DNA of 64,000 nt from assembly GCA_015178975.1 (NCBI GenBank), contig WHVD01000161.1, positions 1 through 64,000 of the forward strand. The letters are read 5' to 3'. The position numbers were made by a program, and so were the translations under genes. The notes beneath the pieces were generated by a model. The model worked only from the letters and a program-made list of their open reading frames with translations. It had not been told where the DNA came from and ran no database searches. Shown in pieces: positions 11,601 through 20,650 of this stretch. The stretch's first letter is position 1, and each line of letters opens with the position of its first letter. The DNA is from Hysterangium stoloniferum (lineage: Eukaryota; Basidiomycota; Agaricomycetes; Hysterangiales; Hysterangiaceae).

Positions 11601-12232
11601 CAAATATTACAGTACATCCAGAACGAAATCTCGCCTCTGCTCGCGCTCAAGAGTTCACCACGGACCTCCACGAGCTCCACGAGGAACTCCGGACTGCAAT
11701 ATTGTCCGCCCAAGAGCAATACCAACATTCAGCGGACAAACACCGGATCCCGCCACCCAACTTCAAGATTGGCGACCGTGTTTATGTCAAAGCTCAATTC
11801 TTCCGGACTACCCGTCCATCAAAGAAGCTTGCTGAAAAATATTTAGGTCCGTTTGAAATTATCGCACAAGTAGGTTCAGTTTCTTGGACTCTACGGCTTC
11901 CGGATAGCATGCGCGCAGTACACCCGGTATTTCATGTTTCTATGTTAGAACCTTGTACTGCTAACACTATCCCGGATCGCGTGCAATCTCCGCCTCCTCC
12001 TGTCGTCATTGACGGAGAACCCGAGTTTGAAATCTCACAGATTTTAGATTCAAAAATTGACAAGCGTCGACGCACTTGTAAACTGCTTTACTTGGTCAAG
12101 TGGGCGGGTTACGAGGGCACCGATGAAGAGACTTCATGGATTTTGGCCACGGAACTCGGTAATGCCACGGAAATCGTTACTGACTTTCATACAGCTTACC
12201 CGCTCAAACCTGGACCATTATCGTCTCTCTGA
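8624..12232 (+). pseudogene. Chromovirus B Pol (PR-RT-RH-IN-chromodomain), one internal stop
   Basis: Reading from ATG 8624, the protease motif is ALIDSGSTHCFLD. Reverse transcriptase carries the YLDDILIYS box. RNase H starts at ETDASDYALGAI. The integrase finger runs HDHPLAGHFGYNK to CKSCTTC, and the integrase core begins MDFIEHLP. The frame is open except for TGA at 11336-11338, after which it continues to TGA 12230-12232 with a chromodomain (LLYLVKWAGYEGTDEETSW). The stop falls in the second catalytic box: SN-stop-GSEF stands where SDRGSEF is expected. The aspartate has become asparagine as well, so integrase is doubly disabled. Both changes are CpG transitions. Confidence 0.93.
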
Positions 12233-13162
12233 CCGCACTCCGCGGACCCCGTGTTACGTTTGGACTCATTTTCACTATTCCCTGTCGCCCTATGTCTCTC
12301 TTTGCTTTTACAGGTTCTGACATGTCTTTTTCAAGTCTTTAAGTGGAATTCCCACGGACTTTGACTTTGACTTTTATTTTTAAGTTTTTCACACTTTACT
12401 TTTATGTTCAAATTGTTTCTATTCTATATTATTTTCAGTCTACATTTATGGGACTGTCTTTTTTCCCTGCCTCCTGTTTTCCCGCCTCCTGTTTTCCCGC
12501 CTCAGCCATCTCCCCAGGAAGCTCCGCGATCTCCGTGGCAACCCCTTCCTCATCCGACCCGGCATCCTCGGAACTTCCGATCTGCGGCTCCTCATACACA
12601 TAGCCGCCATACTCCGCCAGGAACTTCCAAAACTCCCCGCAGAGTCCGGACAGCTCCTTCGCCACCTTCACTTGGACTTTGTTGCTCTTCTGGAGCAACA
12701 CGTTTTGGGCCTCGATGCCCTCAGCGATCCGCCCGAGGACCTCGTCCAACCCCGTAAACCCGTCCGTCCCGCTAATGTCCCGCGCCCCGGACCCTGCGGC
12801 TTGCTCATGTACAAGCGAACACCTCGCCTTGAGGTGCGCGCATTGATAGCAGCCCGGCCCCTGGCCGGACTTCCTGTTACACTCCATGTTCCGGTCACTA
12901 CAACCGGAGCACCGTGGCTCATTCCGCGTCGGCAGTCGGACTGGTGCCGCCTTCCTTGCCCTCTGTTGATATGATCAGTTTTTATATCGGTTATCCCACG
13001 GACATGAGACTTACTTTTTGGGGGCTCTCCGGCTCCCCCTCGGACTCCGACTCCACCTCTGTCGCTTTGCGCTGAAAATCACCAGTCAGTGAAAAGTTCG
13101 ACAAGTTGAAATTGGGACTTACCTTTCCCGCAACAACGGCGGCCCTCTCCGCGGCCACCCGG

Positions 13163-13573
13163 TGTTAGTTTGAGTAATGCTAGCAGTGCTTCCCAGGGTC
13201 AGGTGGTGTAATGGTTAACACCCCTGCTATATATGCAGAAGCCCTGGGTTCAATCCCCAGTCTGGCCATTCATTATCTACACTTTTAACAGGTTATGGGC
13301 CCCGCTGTGTGCTATAGGGCATGGTTCCTGTGTGTAGAGTGAACAGCTATATTTGTGTGTGGTATAGTGGACAAGTCTGGACAAAAGAGCCAGAGAGGAC
13401 CTATATCTGCTTATAGTATAGTTGAGTGCTAGCATTAAGGGAGTGTGTTAGTTTGAGTAATGCTAGCAGTGCTTCCCAGGGTCAGGTGGTGTAATGGTTA
13501 ACACCCCTGCTATATATGCAGAAGCCCTGGGTTCAATCCCCAGTCTGGCCATTCATTATCTACACTTTTAACA
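13163..13573 (+). mobile_element. TRIM: 411-bp non-autonomous LTR element
   Basis: Two 128-bp terminal direct repeats (13163-13290 and 13446-13573) begin TGTTAG and end TTAACA and appear identical. They flank a 155-bp non-coding interior. The interior starts with GGTTATGGGCCCC right after the first LTR, the same string found next to a copia gag at about 30279-30291, so it is a likely primer-binding site. It ends with the purine-rich AAGGGAGTG. A 5-bp target duplication CCCGG lies on both sides (13158-13162 and 13574-13578). The identical LTRs suggest a young insertion. It has no coding capacity and must use enzymes of another element. Confidence 0.92.
13197..13268 (+). other. tRNA-like sequence inside the TRIM LTR (second copy at 13480-13551)
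   Basis: A 72-nt stretch folds like a tRNA. The acceptor arms GGTCAGG and TCTGGCC can pair with G-U tolerance. A D-arm box TGGTGTAATGG is followed by a CTGC/GCAG anticodon stem enclosing TATATAT. A T-arm has a perfect CTGGG/CCCAG stem and loop TTCAATC. The A-box and B-box (GGTTCAATCCC) resemble Pol III promoter elements. Position 33 would be A instead of the invariant U, so a working tRNA is doubtful. I call it tRNA-derived, not a tRNA gene. Confidence 0.6.
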
Positions 13574-14075
13574 CCCGGGCCTTCTCTGCAGCCACCCGGG
13601 CGTTCTCCGCGGCCACTCGCGCAGCCTCCTCCGCCTCACGTTCCCTCTCCTTCGCAGCCTCTTCCTCCGCGGCCAATGCTTCCCGATACTCTTTGTCCAG
13701 GGCCTCCTCGGCCTCCCTTGCCTCTCTCTCTGCTGCTTCACGCAGTTGGCGCTGCTCTTCTCGCCGCACCAATAATTGGGCCGCACTCCACGGCGCCCAA
13801 TACGGAGTGCCCGTGGAGGGCCCTGCTGTTGGCATTGGTTTGTGTGGTGTCGGTTTTGGTCCCATGGTGACGATGATGGGGGTAATGAAGAAGAAGAAAT
13901 TTCTATTTTTTCAATTTTTTATATAGGCTCGTCGCGTTTGAACCTTACCTTCCAGATCACATGACTCTTTGACACATACGTGTAACCGACATGACTTTGG
14001 ACACATGCGCGTAGCCGACAAGAACCTTATCTAGGTCTAGAGCCTCTTTGGGACTTCGGCATAAAGGGAGGATAC

Positions 14076-14877
14076 TGTTACGACCCGGACAAATCCCGCC
14101 GGGCTCCGGGCACTAACCCGTACGCCCCCACGCGCTACAAGCACCAATCGTCTGTTTATAGGATTTCCCGCCCGGACTCCGTTACGTCAAGACTCGTTAC
14201 GTTCGACCTCAGTATGACACATATCAGTAACCGGACTTCCCCCGGACTCCGTCTCTGTCTATGTCCGTCTTCGTCCCACGCATCAGTCACCGGACCCCGC
14301 TCAGAATCCCGTCACCGCTCTATTCGAGCCCCGTTCCCGTTTTAGTCAAATGACCTGTCACGATTAGGACTCCGCTCCCGCTCCGTTTCCCGTTATGGGT
14401 TATGCTTTGTCACGATTCGGACTCCGCTCCGTTCCGTTCCGTTCCTAACACCAATTTTGGTGTTTACATTTCCCGTTTATGTTTTGTTAGTTTCGTTTTC
14501 ATTATTACCGGATTAGTATGTTCATTCACTCCATGGTCTATTTAAACTGGCAGATGTTGTACATACAATCCAGTCAGAAAATTAGTAGTTTATTCCCCCC
14601 TTTAATCTATATATTTTCCCTACTCTAAATCACACCGCTCGCACTAGTCGGAGCCCACGGGCTCCGGCGTATCTACCTCTCCTGACTATCTCGACTCACG
14701 ACTCACGACCTCGACCTACGACCCACGAACCCCGCCCGGACTCCCCGGGACTCCCGTCCGCCTGTTCGAAATTGGACAACACGATCTAGCGAGGGCGCAG
14801 CCTATAAGCTGAAGCCAAGTCCTACCGGATATCCCGCGGGTTTCTCACGAGACCCGCCCTGTGTGTGTATCCTAACA
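14076..14877 (+). repeat. 3' LTR of chromovirus B
   Basis: 802 bp, TGTTACGACC... to ...CCTAACA. It matches the reverse complement of 19134-19944 along its length. Near its 3' end it holds a heptad-repeat patch (about 14690-14735, CGACTCA-type units) and the motif ATAAGCTGAAGCCAA (about 14804-14818) shared with other LTRs here. The polypurine tract lies just upstream. Confidence 0.93.
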
Positions 14878-16115
14878 GTAGGAGTTACATGATGCCCTGT
14901 GTTGATGGGTACAGCAGCCATCACGAGGTATTCTTCCTATCAAATAAGGAAGCCAAAGCGACTTTGTCCGCACTAAAATACTACACAGCACTAACCGAGC
15001 ATCAGACATGAAAGAAGGTGTGCACCATACGTACAGATGAAGGAACTGAATTTTCCAATTTCTCATGGAACAAATACCTCAGTGAACAAGGCATAGTGCA
15101 TGAGCTCACAACCGCCTACTCCTCATCATCCAATGGTGTCATTGAATGGTGTCATCGAACCATCATCGAAAGATTGCGCATCTGCCTGTATGAGAATAAC
15201 CTCCCACCGTCATTGTGGTGTGAGATTGCCGCAGCAATCACATACGTGATGGATTTCATCCCTACTGCTAGACACCCTGATACGACACCCTTTGAGTTAT
15301 GGTATGGTAAAAAGCCCGATATCTCTCACCTGCGACCTCTTGGCTGTAACGCCTATGCCAAAATACCAGTCGAAGCTGGAGGAGGACTCAGTAAGTTGGA
15401 TCCACGCTCAATAAAAGGCATCCACATAGGGTATTTCGGACGTGATGCCTACTGAATTTATGACCCAGAAACTCGCCATATTTTTCGTTCCCACGATGTG
15501 ATCTTCAAGGAAACTCGAAGTCACAAAACACTAAGTGAAGTATCGAGTGAGGGGGAGACAAACCATGTTACACTTGACACATCAACCAGTGAGAAACTGG
15601 ATGAAACTCACAGGGGATTAGCACCCACACACAGTCATGCACCATCAACCAACACACCACACATCCCAGAAACAACCACAACAGAAATCACACCGCACTG
15701 CTCACAGCAAGCCCCTGTGCTGACACAGGCTCTCAAGGACTCAATCGCCTCAGAGAACAACATACGAGACGCTAAGGCAGCAGGAGAAGCATGGGCAGAT
15801 GATGCACCCAACAACAACCAGGTTAGAGCCTTCCACACAGACATGACAATCCCAGACCCAGAAAACTTCTGGCTCCCTAACACATACAATGCGATGACTC
15901 GCCCTGACATATGGGAAGGCCCAATAAACAGAGAATTGGCAGAAATGAGGAAACACAGAGTGTGGACGGTAGTGGATTGCCCCAAAGATGCTAGATTGAT
16001 AAAGACCCGGTGGACCTTTATGAATAAGTATGACAGTAATGGTCAACTCACCACATGCAAAGTGCGACTTGTTGCTAAAGGCTTTACCCAAATCCCTGGC
16101 ATTGACTTCTTCACA
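14878..16115 (+). pseudogene. Ty1/copia C1 pol fragment (integrase to start of RT)
   Basis: The translation shows a copia integrase core (IRTDEGTEFSNF, then SNGVIEWCHRTI) and its C-terminal region (HPDTTPFELWYGKKPDISHL, then LGCNAYAKIPVE). A linker follows, then the start of reverse transcriptase (RHRVWTVVDCPKDARLIKT to VRLVAKGFTQIPGIDFF). Stops interrupt it at HQT-stop-KK near 15008 and AY-stop-IYD near 15453, both TGA. The rest of RT and RNase H are missing: at about 16115 the frame passes directly into a gag N-terminus. The left side abuts chromovirus B's LTR, so B probably inserted into C1's integrase. Confidence 0.88.
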
Positions 16116-17760
16116 AAGTTACACAAAGACAATTATTTTACTTGGAGCATGAGTATGAAAACCATGCTGGAGTCTTTGAACCAATGGAAGATTGTAACTG
16201 GAGAACTGGTGGATCCAGTATGTGCAGATTCAAAAGTTCCTACAAAGGAGGAGCTAGAGATCAAAGAGGCCTGGGAGCTTCGAAAGAAGAGGGCCTACAG
16301 CAAAATAATGCTGCGCTGGCTATAATGGTGGATAGTAATCCAGTCAGGGCATGTGTTATGACCATGTCGCAACCCTATCAGTCCCTGAGGTTATTGCCAC
16401 CTATCAACAATTCAAGTTACTGTTCAAGCCACCACATCGGAAACCATCGGCCTCCCGAAGCTGAGGTATGCTTTTGCGGTGATCAAACTCCATTTACACC
16501 CACATCAAAATATACTCGAACTGTCTGGTTAAACTCTGATACGTCCCTTATTATGATGATCCACTCTATCCTATGTTTCACCTATGTCTATATATATCTG
16601 GAACCCTCGAACTATTTCCTTTTCTTCATAATTCCACTCTCAGTTATTCCACAGCCTCCGAACTAATAGTAACCTCCCGTTCCTAGTCAAGTTTATTCGT
16701 CAACACCATGTTCCATTCTTCTCCTAGTTAGTATTTTCTAGACACCTGATACTTGTATATGAACCCGCTGTAGTTGCAGTTACTAGGCAATCAGAATATC
16801 GACTCAGAACACTCTCTTACATCTATAGTAATCTCATACTAATAATTCCACTATCCGCCTTCGCATGTACTTGCCCCTTTTCGGTCCCCAACCCCTTGGC
16901 CTGACACTTGACTTATCCCTCGATTCCGATCAGTAGTTTTCACTGAGAGGTGTTCATTGGGACTAGTCTTCACCTGCCCGAAATTTAAGGACACCCAACG
17001 GATAACTGCAATGGCGCAGCACATAAGCTGAAGCCAAGTCCTTCCGATCAGTCCCTGTCGGCCAACCGACTTTAGTCAGTTTTCAGTTCTTAACAGCATG
17101 GGAAACTTTGAAGATGACTTATGGAATGCAATTGGCCAATAGTCATGTGATACTACTTTCTGAACTAGTTTGTATGCATTATGACAGGACAGGAATTATC
17201 AAATACAAATCTCAGATGGATTCTATAAGGCTTAAACTATTGGAGGCTGGTCATGCCATCATGAATGCTGACTACCTCAGCCTATTCATGAGTACGCTGC
17301 CTGAGGATTTCAATATAATGTCAACGACAATCAATTATGATGTTGATACTGTCAAAGAAGTAGTCAATAAACTGCATCAAGTTGAGATTCGATAAGAAAT
17401 ATGTCCAGGTTATGGCGAAGGGTCCGCATTTCATGCCCAGAGGGGTATTGAAGGTTCCACATTTTGTCCTCAGAGGGGTATTAGTATGCAAAGAGGAGCA
17501 TATCAAAATAGGGGTTGTGGTCGTGCCACCATTCCACAAGGAACACAGATCAGGAGGAGTAATCCACAATCTGGTTGTTTCGAATGTGGGTATTTGTCAC
17601 ATTGGGCAAGCGATTGTCCTAAGAGAAAGCAGAGATATGCTCAGTGATCTGAAAATTGGAAGAATCAAAATAGAAGTAATGACTCATCTGGAAATACACC
17701 ATCTCCCTCAGTTGCAAGTAGGGGAATATTTACTGCTGTCGAATCCACATTCTTCCTGAG
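16116..17760 (+). pseudogene. Copia C2 Gag, interrupted by solo LTR D
   Basis: The N-terminus TKLHKDNYFTWSMSMKTML is a typical copia Gag start. It continues through WKIVTGELVDP and, after a frame change near 16290, NNAALAIMVDSNPVRA. The LTR at 16354-17095 splits the gene. Beyond it Gag resumes as WETLKMTYGMQLANS, MSTLPEDFNIMSTTI and, after a stop near 17394 and in another frame, a zinc knuckle CFECGYLSHWASDC. Frameshifts and stops make it non-functional. Confidence 0.85.
16354..17095 (+). mobile_element. Solo LTR, family D
   Basis: 742 bp from TGTTATGACC to CTTAACA with a perfect 5-bp target duplication GCATG (16349-16353 and 17096-17100). It lies in copia C2 gag. The reverse complement of this family recurs at 46727-47736. 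It contains GCACATAAGCTGAAGCCAA near 17019-17037, shared with families B and E. ORFs in it are chance. Confidence 0.92.
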
Positions 17761-17770
17761 CAAGGAGAGT

Positions 17771-18439
17771 GTGCCACATAAATATTTCCTGGATTCTGCA
17801 GCATCAGGACATTATGTGTTGAGTATGTGTGACTTACACAATTTTATGGCATATAAAAATCCGAAGAAAATCCAAACAGTGAATGGCACTTATATTCATG
17901 CCAGAGGTATTGGAACATTGCATTTCAAGGTTACGAAACATGGACCAGAGTTTATAGGTGAAATTCCCAATGTCGAATGGACTCCAGAAGTTAAGGTGCA
18001 ACTCCTTAATCCCACACAATTTTTCAAGGATGGATATCACATTATGTTGAGCAAAACTGGTTCTACAATTGTTGATTCATCAGGCTGCACACTCATTGAG
18101 GCAAATGAGAGGGGTAATGTATACCCTTCACAGCTGGATACAATCCCTGTGTCACCGCCAGTATGCAAATATATGAATTTATCAGATGATGAATTACAAA
18201 ATAGGTTGGAAGACATACCTATGATATTTTTTGCAAGTTTGACATGCAACTGGGATGGAAATTGAAGAAATTGAAGATTTCACAGCTGACTGCATTGGAT
18301 GTATTGAGAGTAAACAGCACAGAAACCCATTCAAAACTGGACATACCAGAGCGACGAAGTTGGGAGAATTACTCCATATGGATCTTGCTGGACCTATGGA
18401 AATGATAGTTTAATTATTGTTGTTGATGACTTCTCCCAT
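17771..18439 (+). pseudogene. Copia C2 protease and GAG-pre-integrase region
   Basis: KYFLDSAASGHYVLSM matches the copia protease active site (normally DSGAS). The region then runs through HARGIGTLHF and VQLLNPTQFFKDGYHIML. A pre-integrase segment with GCIESKQHRNPFKTGHTRA follows in another frame, and LLHMDLAGPME marks the start of the integrase core before the MITE insertion. At least one frameshift (near 18240) and a stop near 18410 are present. Confidence 0.85.
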
Positions 18440-19113
18440 GGAGGGTGTTTATAATTACTATAATCTCAAATATTTACTAATAAAAGTCTTATTTTTACAA
18501 AACTCCATCTTTAAATAGTGATATCTATTCTGAAACAATTATATCATCAAAAAACAACCATCAGAAATAGTTCTCCATATTACATCTTATACAACCCATA
18601 GTTATTTAACAAATTCTATTGTATATAATTTCCTTCCTTTTACAGATGTCTACTAATACTTTTATTAGTACTTTGTCTTTTAAAAGCTGTAATGTAGTTA
18701 TTTCCTAGTAAAATATATGAGATGTCATTGGAAATTTTTCATCCTATGGCCTTCTTTATTAAGTGAAATTACCTATATATTCTGGGTATGTTGAATCAAG
18801 TAGAAATCTGTTCAGATTGACAGATCCATTCCGAAGTAATACATATGTATTTAGAGGTGCCAATAATATACATATGCATGAAATAGACTATCTAAAGGTA
18901 TCTATTTTTTAAAAGTATTAGTGTTTCAAACTACTAATTTTTTTATTGTCTACTTGTGTCCGGAAAGATTCTTGGGTTTGTAATGTATGAGAGAGTTTAA
19001 AACTTTCAAAAAGTTTTAAAAACCAAATTATGTTTGAATCACATCCCAGATGTTTAAATGACCTTTAGAGTATATTAGAATTTGGTATACTTAATAGTTT
19101 TCAGATATCCTCC
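18440..19113 (+). mobile_element. MITE-like non-autonomous DNA element, copy 1
   Basis: A 674-bp AT-rich, non-coding insertion begins GGAGGGTG and ends ATATCCTCC. It separates the copia codons for DDFSH from AVWVET, so the empty site can be inferred. CAT is repeated on both sides (18437-18439, 19114-19116); CTCC at the element end allows a longer reading of the duplication. A reverse-complement copy of about the same length is at 29246-29925, which fixes both ends. The superfamily is not determined. Confidence 0.85.
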
Positions 19114-19133
19114 CATGCTGTATGGGTTGAAAC

Positions 19134-19944
19134 TGTTAGGATACACACACAGGGTGGGTCTCGTGAGAAACCCGCGGGATATCCGGTAGGACTTGGCTTC
19201 AGCTTATAGGCTGCGCCCTCGCTAGATCGTGTTGTCCAATTTCGAACAGGCGGACGGGAGTCCCGGGGAGTCCGGGCGGGGTTCGTAAGTCGTAGGTCGT
19301 AGGTCGTGAGGTCGTGGGTCATGAGTCGAGATAGTCAGGAGAGGTAGATACGCCGGAGCCCGTGGGCTCCGACTAGTGCGAGCGGTGTGATTTAGAGTAG
19401 GGAAAATATATAGATTAAAGGGGGGAATAAACTACTAATTTTCTGACTGGATTGTATGTACAACATCTGCCAGTTTAAATAGACCATGGAGTGAATGAAC
19501 ATACTAATCCGGTAATAATGAAAACGAAACTAACAAAACACAAACGGGAAATGTAAACACCAAAATTGGTGTTAGGAACGGAACGGAACGGAGCGGAGTC
19601 CGAATCGTGACAAAGCATAACCCATAACGGGAAACGGAGCGGGAGCGGAGTCCTAATCGTGACAGGTCATTTGACTAAAACGGGAACGGGGCTCGAATAG
19701 AGCGGTGACGGGATTCTGAGCGGGGTCCGGTGACTGATGCGTGGGACGAAGACGGACATAGACAGAGACGGAGTCCGGGGGAGGTCCGGTTACCGATATG
19801 TGTCGTACTGAGGTCGAACGTAACAAGTCTTGACGTAACGGAGTCTGGGCGGGAAATCCTATAAACAGACGATTGGTGCTTGTAGCGCGTGGGGGCGTAC
19901 GGGTTAGTGCCCGGAGTCCGGTGGGATTTGTCCGGGTCGTAACA
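19134..19944 (-). mobile_element. Solo LTR of the chromovirus B family
   Basis: 811 bp, the reverse complement of 14076-14877, TGTTAGG... to ...CGTAACA, with perfect target duplication GAAAC (19129-19133 and 19945-19949). It sits in copia C2 integrase. Its heptad patch (about 19285-19328, GTAGGTC-type units) differs in copy number from the B LTR. Confidence 0.94.
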
Positions 19945-20112
19945 GAAACATTAGCAAGCAAGCTCGAAGCGGTGTGCAAAATAAAGGAATATATAACTCA
20001 ACTGGAGATGTTATTCAATACAAGGAGTTATGACAGATAAGGGAACTGAGCTAATAAATTTGGAATTTAGAAGCTATCTGTTATCGAAAGGTATAGCTTT
20101 ATTTACCTCAGT
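19945..20112 (+). pseudogene. Copia C2 integrase core segment
   Basis: Short remnant between two solo LTRs. It encodes TDKGTELINLEFRSYL and SKGIALFT, corresponding to the second catalytic aspartate region of copia integrase (D in TDKGTE). It continues after the E' insertion at 20651 with YTLQPNGVAERG. Confidence 0.8.
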
Positions 20113-20650
20113 TGTTGAGTGCCATGTCAGGAACTTATTCCGGAACTATCGGAAAGTCACCAGAAAGTTGGGAACTATCAGATAGGGTCAGGACATTGGC
20201 TTCAGCTTATGTGCTGCACCTCTACACAAACACTCAAAGTCCTTAATTTCAGAGGTGAGACTCACAATGGAAGATACAGATATTCAGAGTTCCAAAGAGT
20301 TCTGAATATCGAGCATACAGAAAGATGGGAGAGGGAATAAGAAGATATCAGATCTAAGGTAAAGTACAAATTTGCGGAAACTAATATAAGTCTTCTCGTT
20401 ATTGTACTACAAACTGAGACCATAATAAGACAGAAATAGAAGTATTCTTAAAATGGGAATACAATAAGACATATTGGGGAGACACAATATTCCGAAACGG
20501 GAATATAATAGACAAACGAGTGAATACTTGTCAACGGACAAATTACCAAATGTGGAACAAGGGAAGAATGTGGAAGATATGGCAACTATGATGTTCTGTA
20601 GTCAGAGATTGGAAGTCGGATATTGAAACATCCGGGAACAGGTTGTAACA
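20113..20650 (-). mobile_element. Solo LTR, family E
   Basis: 538 bp, TGTTGAG... to ...TTGTAACA, the reverse complement of the LTR at 41301-41963 but shorter. The flanking 5-mers TCAGT and TCAGC differ by one base and fit a target duplication. It contains the shared LTR motif (TTGGCTTCAGCTTATGTGC, about 20196-20214). Unlike its relative it has almost no heptad minisatellite. Confidence 0.88.

Larger units (their letters stand above)
12435..13865 (-). pseudogene. Antisense three-exon Zn2Cys6-like gene carried by chromovirus B, split by a TRIM
   Basis: Exon 1 starts at MGPKPTPHKP (13865) and encodes an alanine/glutamate/arginine-rich probable coiled coil (REEQRQLREAAEREAREAEE and onwards). It ends at GTAAGT (13117-13122). 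Exon 2 is 13015-13071 and exon 3 is 12435-12962; both introns are GT-AG, about 50 bases, and keep the frame. Exon 3 encodes six cysteines spaced CX2CX6CX9CX2CX6C (CSGCSDRNMECNRK... to CAHLKARC), the spacing of fungal Zn(II)2Cys6 DNA-binding clusters. It ends in short GKQEA repeats and SPINVD. It lies opposite to pol, between pol and the 3' LTR. The TRIM at 13163-13573 interrupts exon 1; without it and one copy of the CCCGG duplication the frame is continuous. The role is unknown. A DNA-binding or silencing-related accessory protein is inference. Confidence 0.75.
7991..14877 (+). mobile_element. Ty3/gypsy chromovirus B, 5' end split off by element A
   Basis: The plus-strand element keeps the 3' part of gag (7992-8507), a pol gene (8624-12232) with a C-terminal chromodomain, an antisense accessory gene (12435-13865), a polypurine tract (AAAGGGAGGAT, about 14063-14073) and a 3' LTR (14076-14877). 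Its 5' LTR and gag start should lie to the left of this window, beyond element A. The chromodomain places it with chromoviruses. A solo LTR of the same family lies at 19134-19944 in reverse orientation. Confidence 0.92.

Noticed and set aside
13197-13268. A genuine tRNA-Ile(UAU) gene
   Set aside because: It is repeated inside both LTRs of a TRIM, and the anticodon loop lacks U33. It is treated as tRNA-derived sequence.
13163-13573. tRNA-derived SINE
   Set aside because: Identical 128-bp direct terminal repeats with TG...CA ends, a primer-binding-site-like string and a 5-bp duplication fit an LTR element; there is no A-rich tail.
13516-13926. Plus-strand 136-codon alanine/serine-rich ORF
   Set aside because: It is the complementary shadow of the alanine/glutamate-rich antisense exon.
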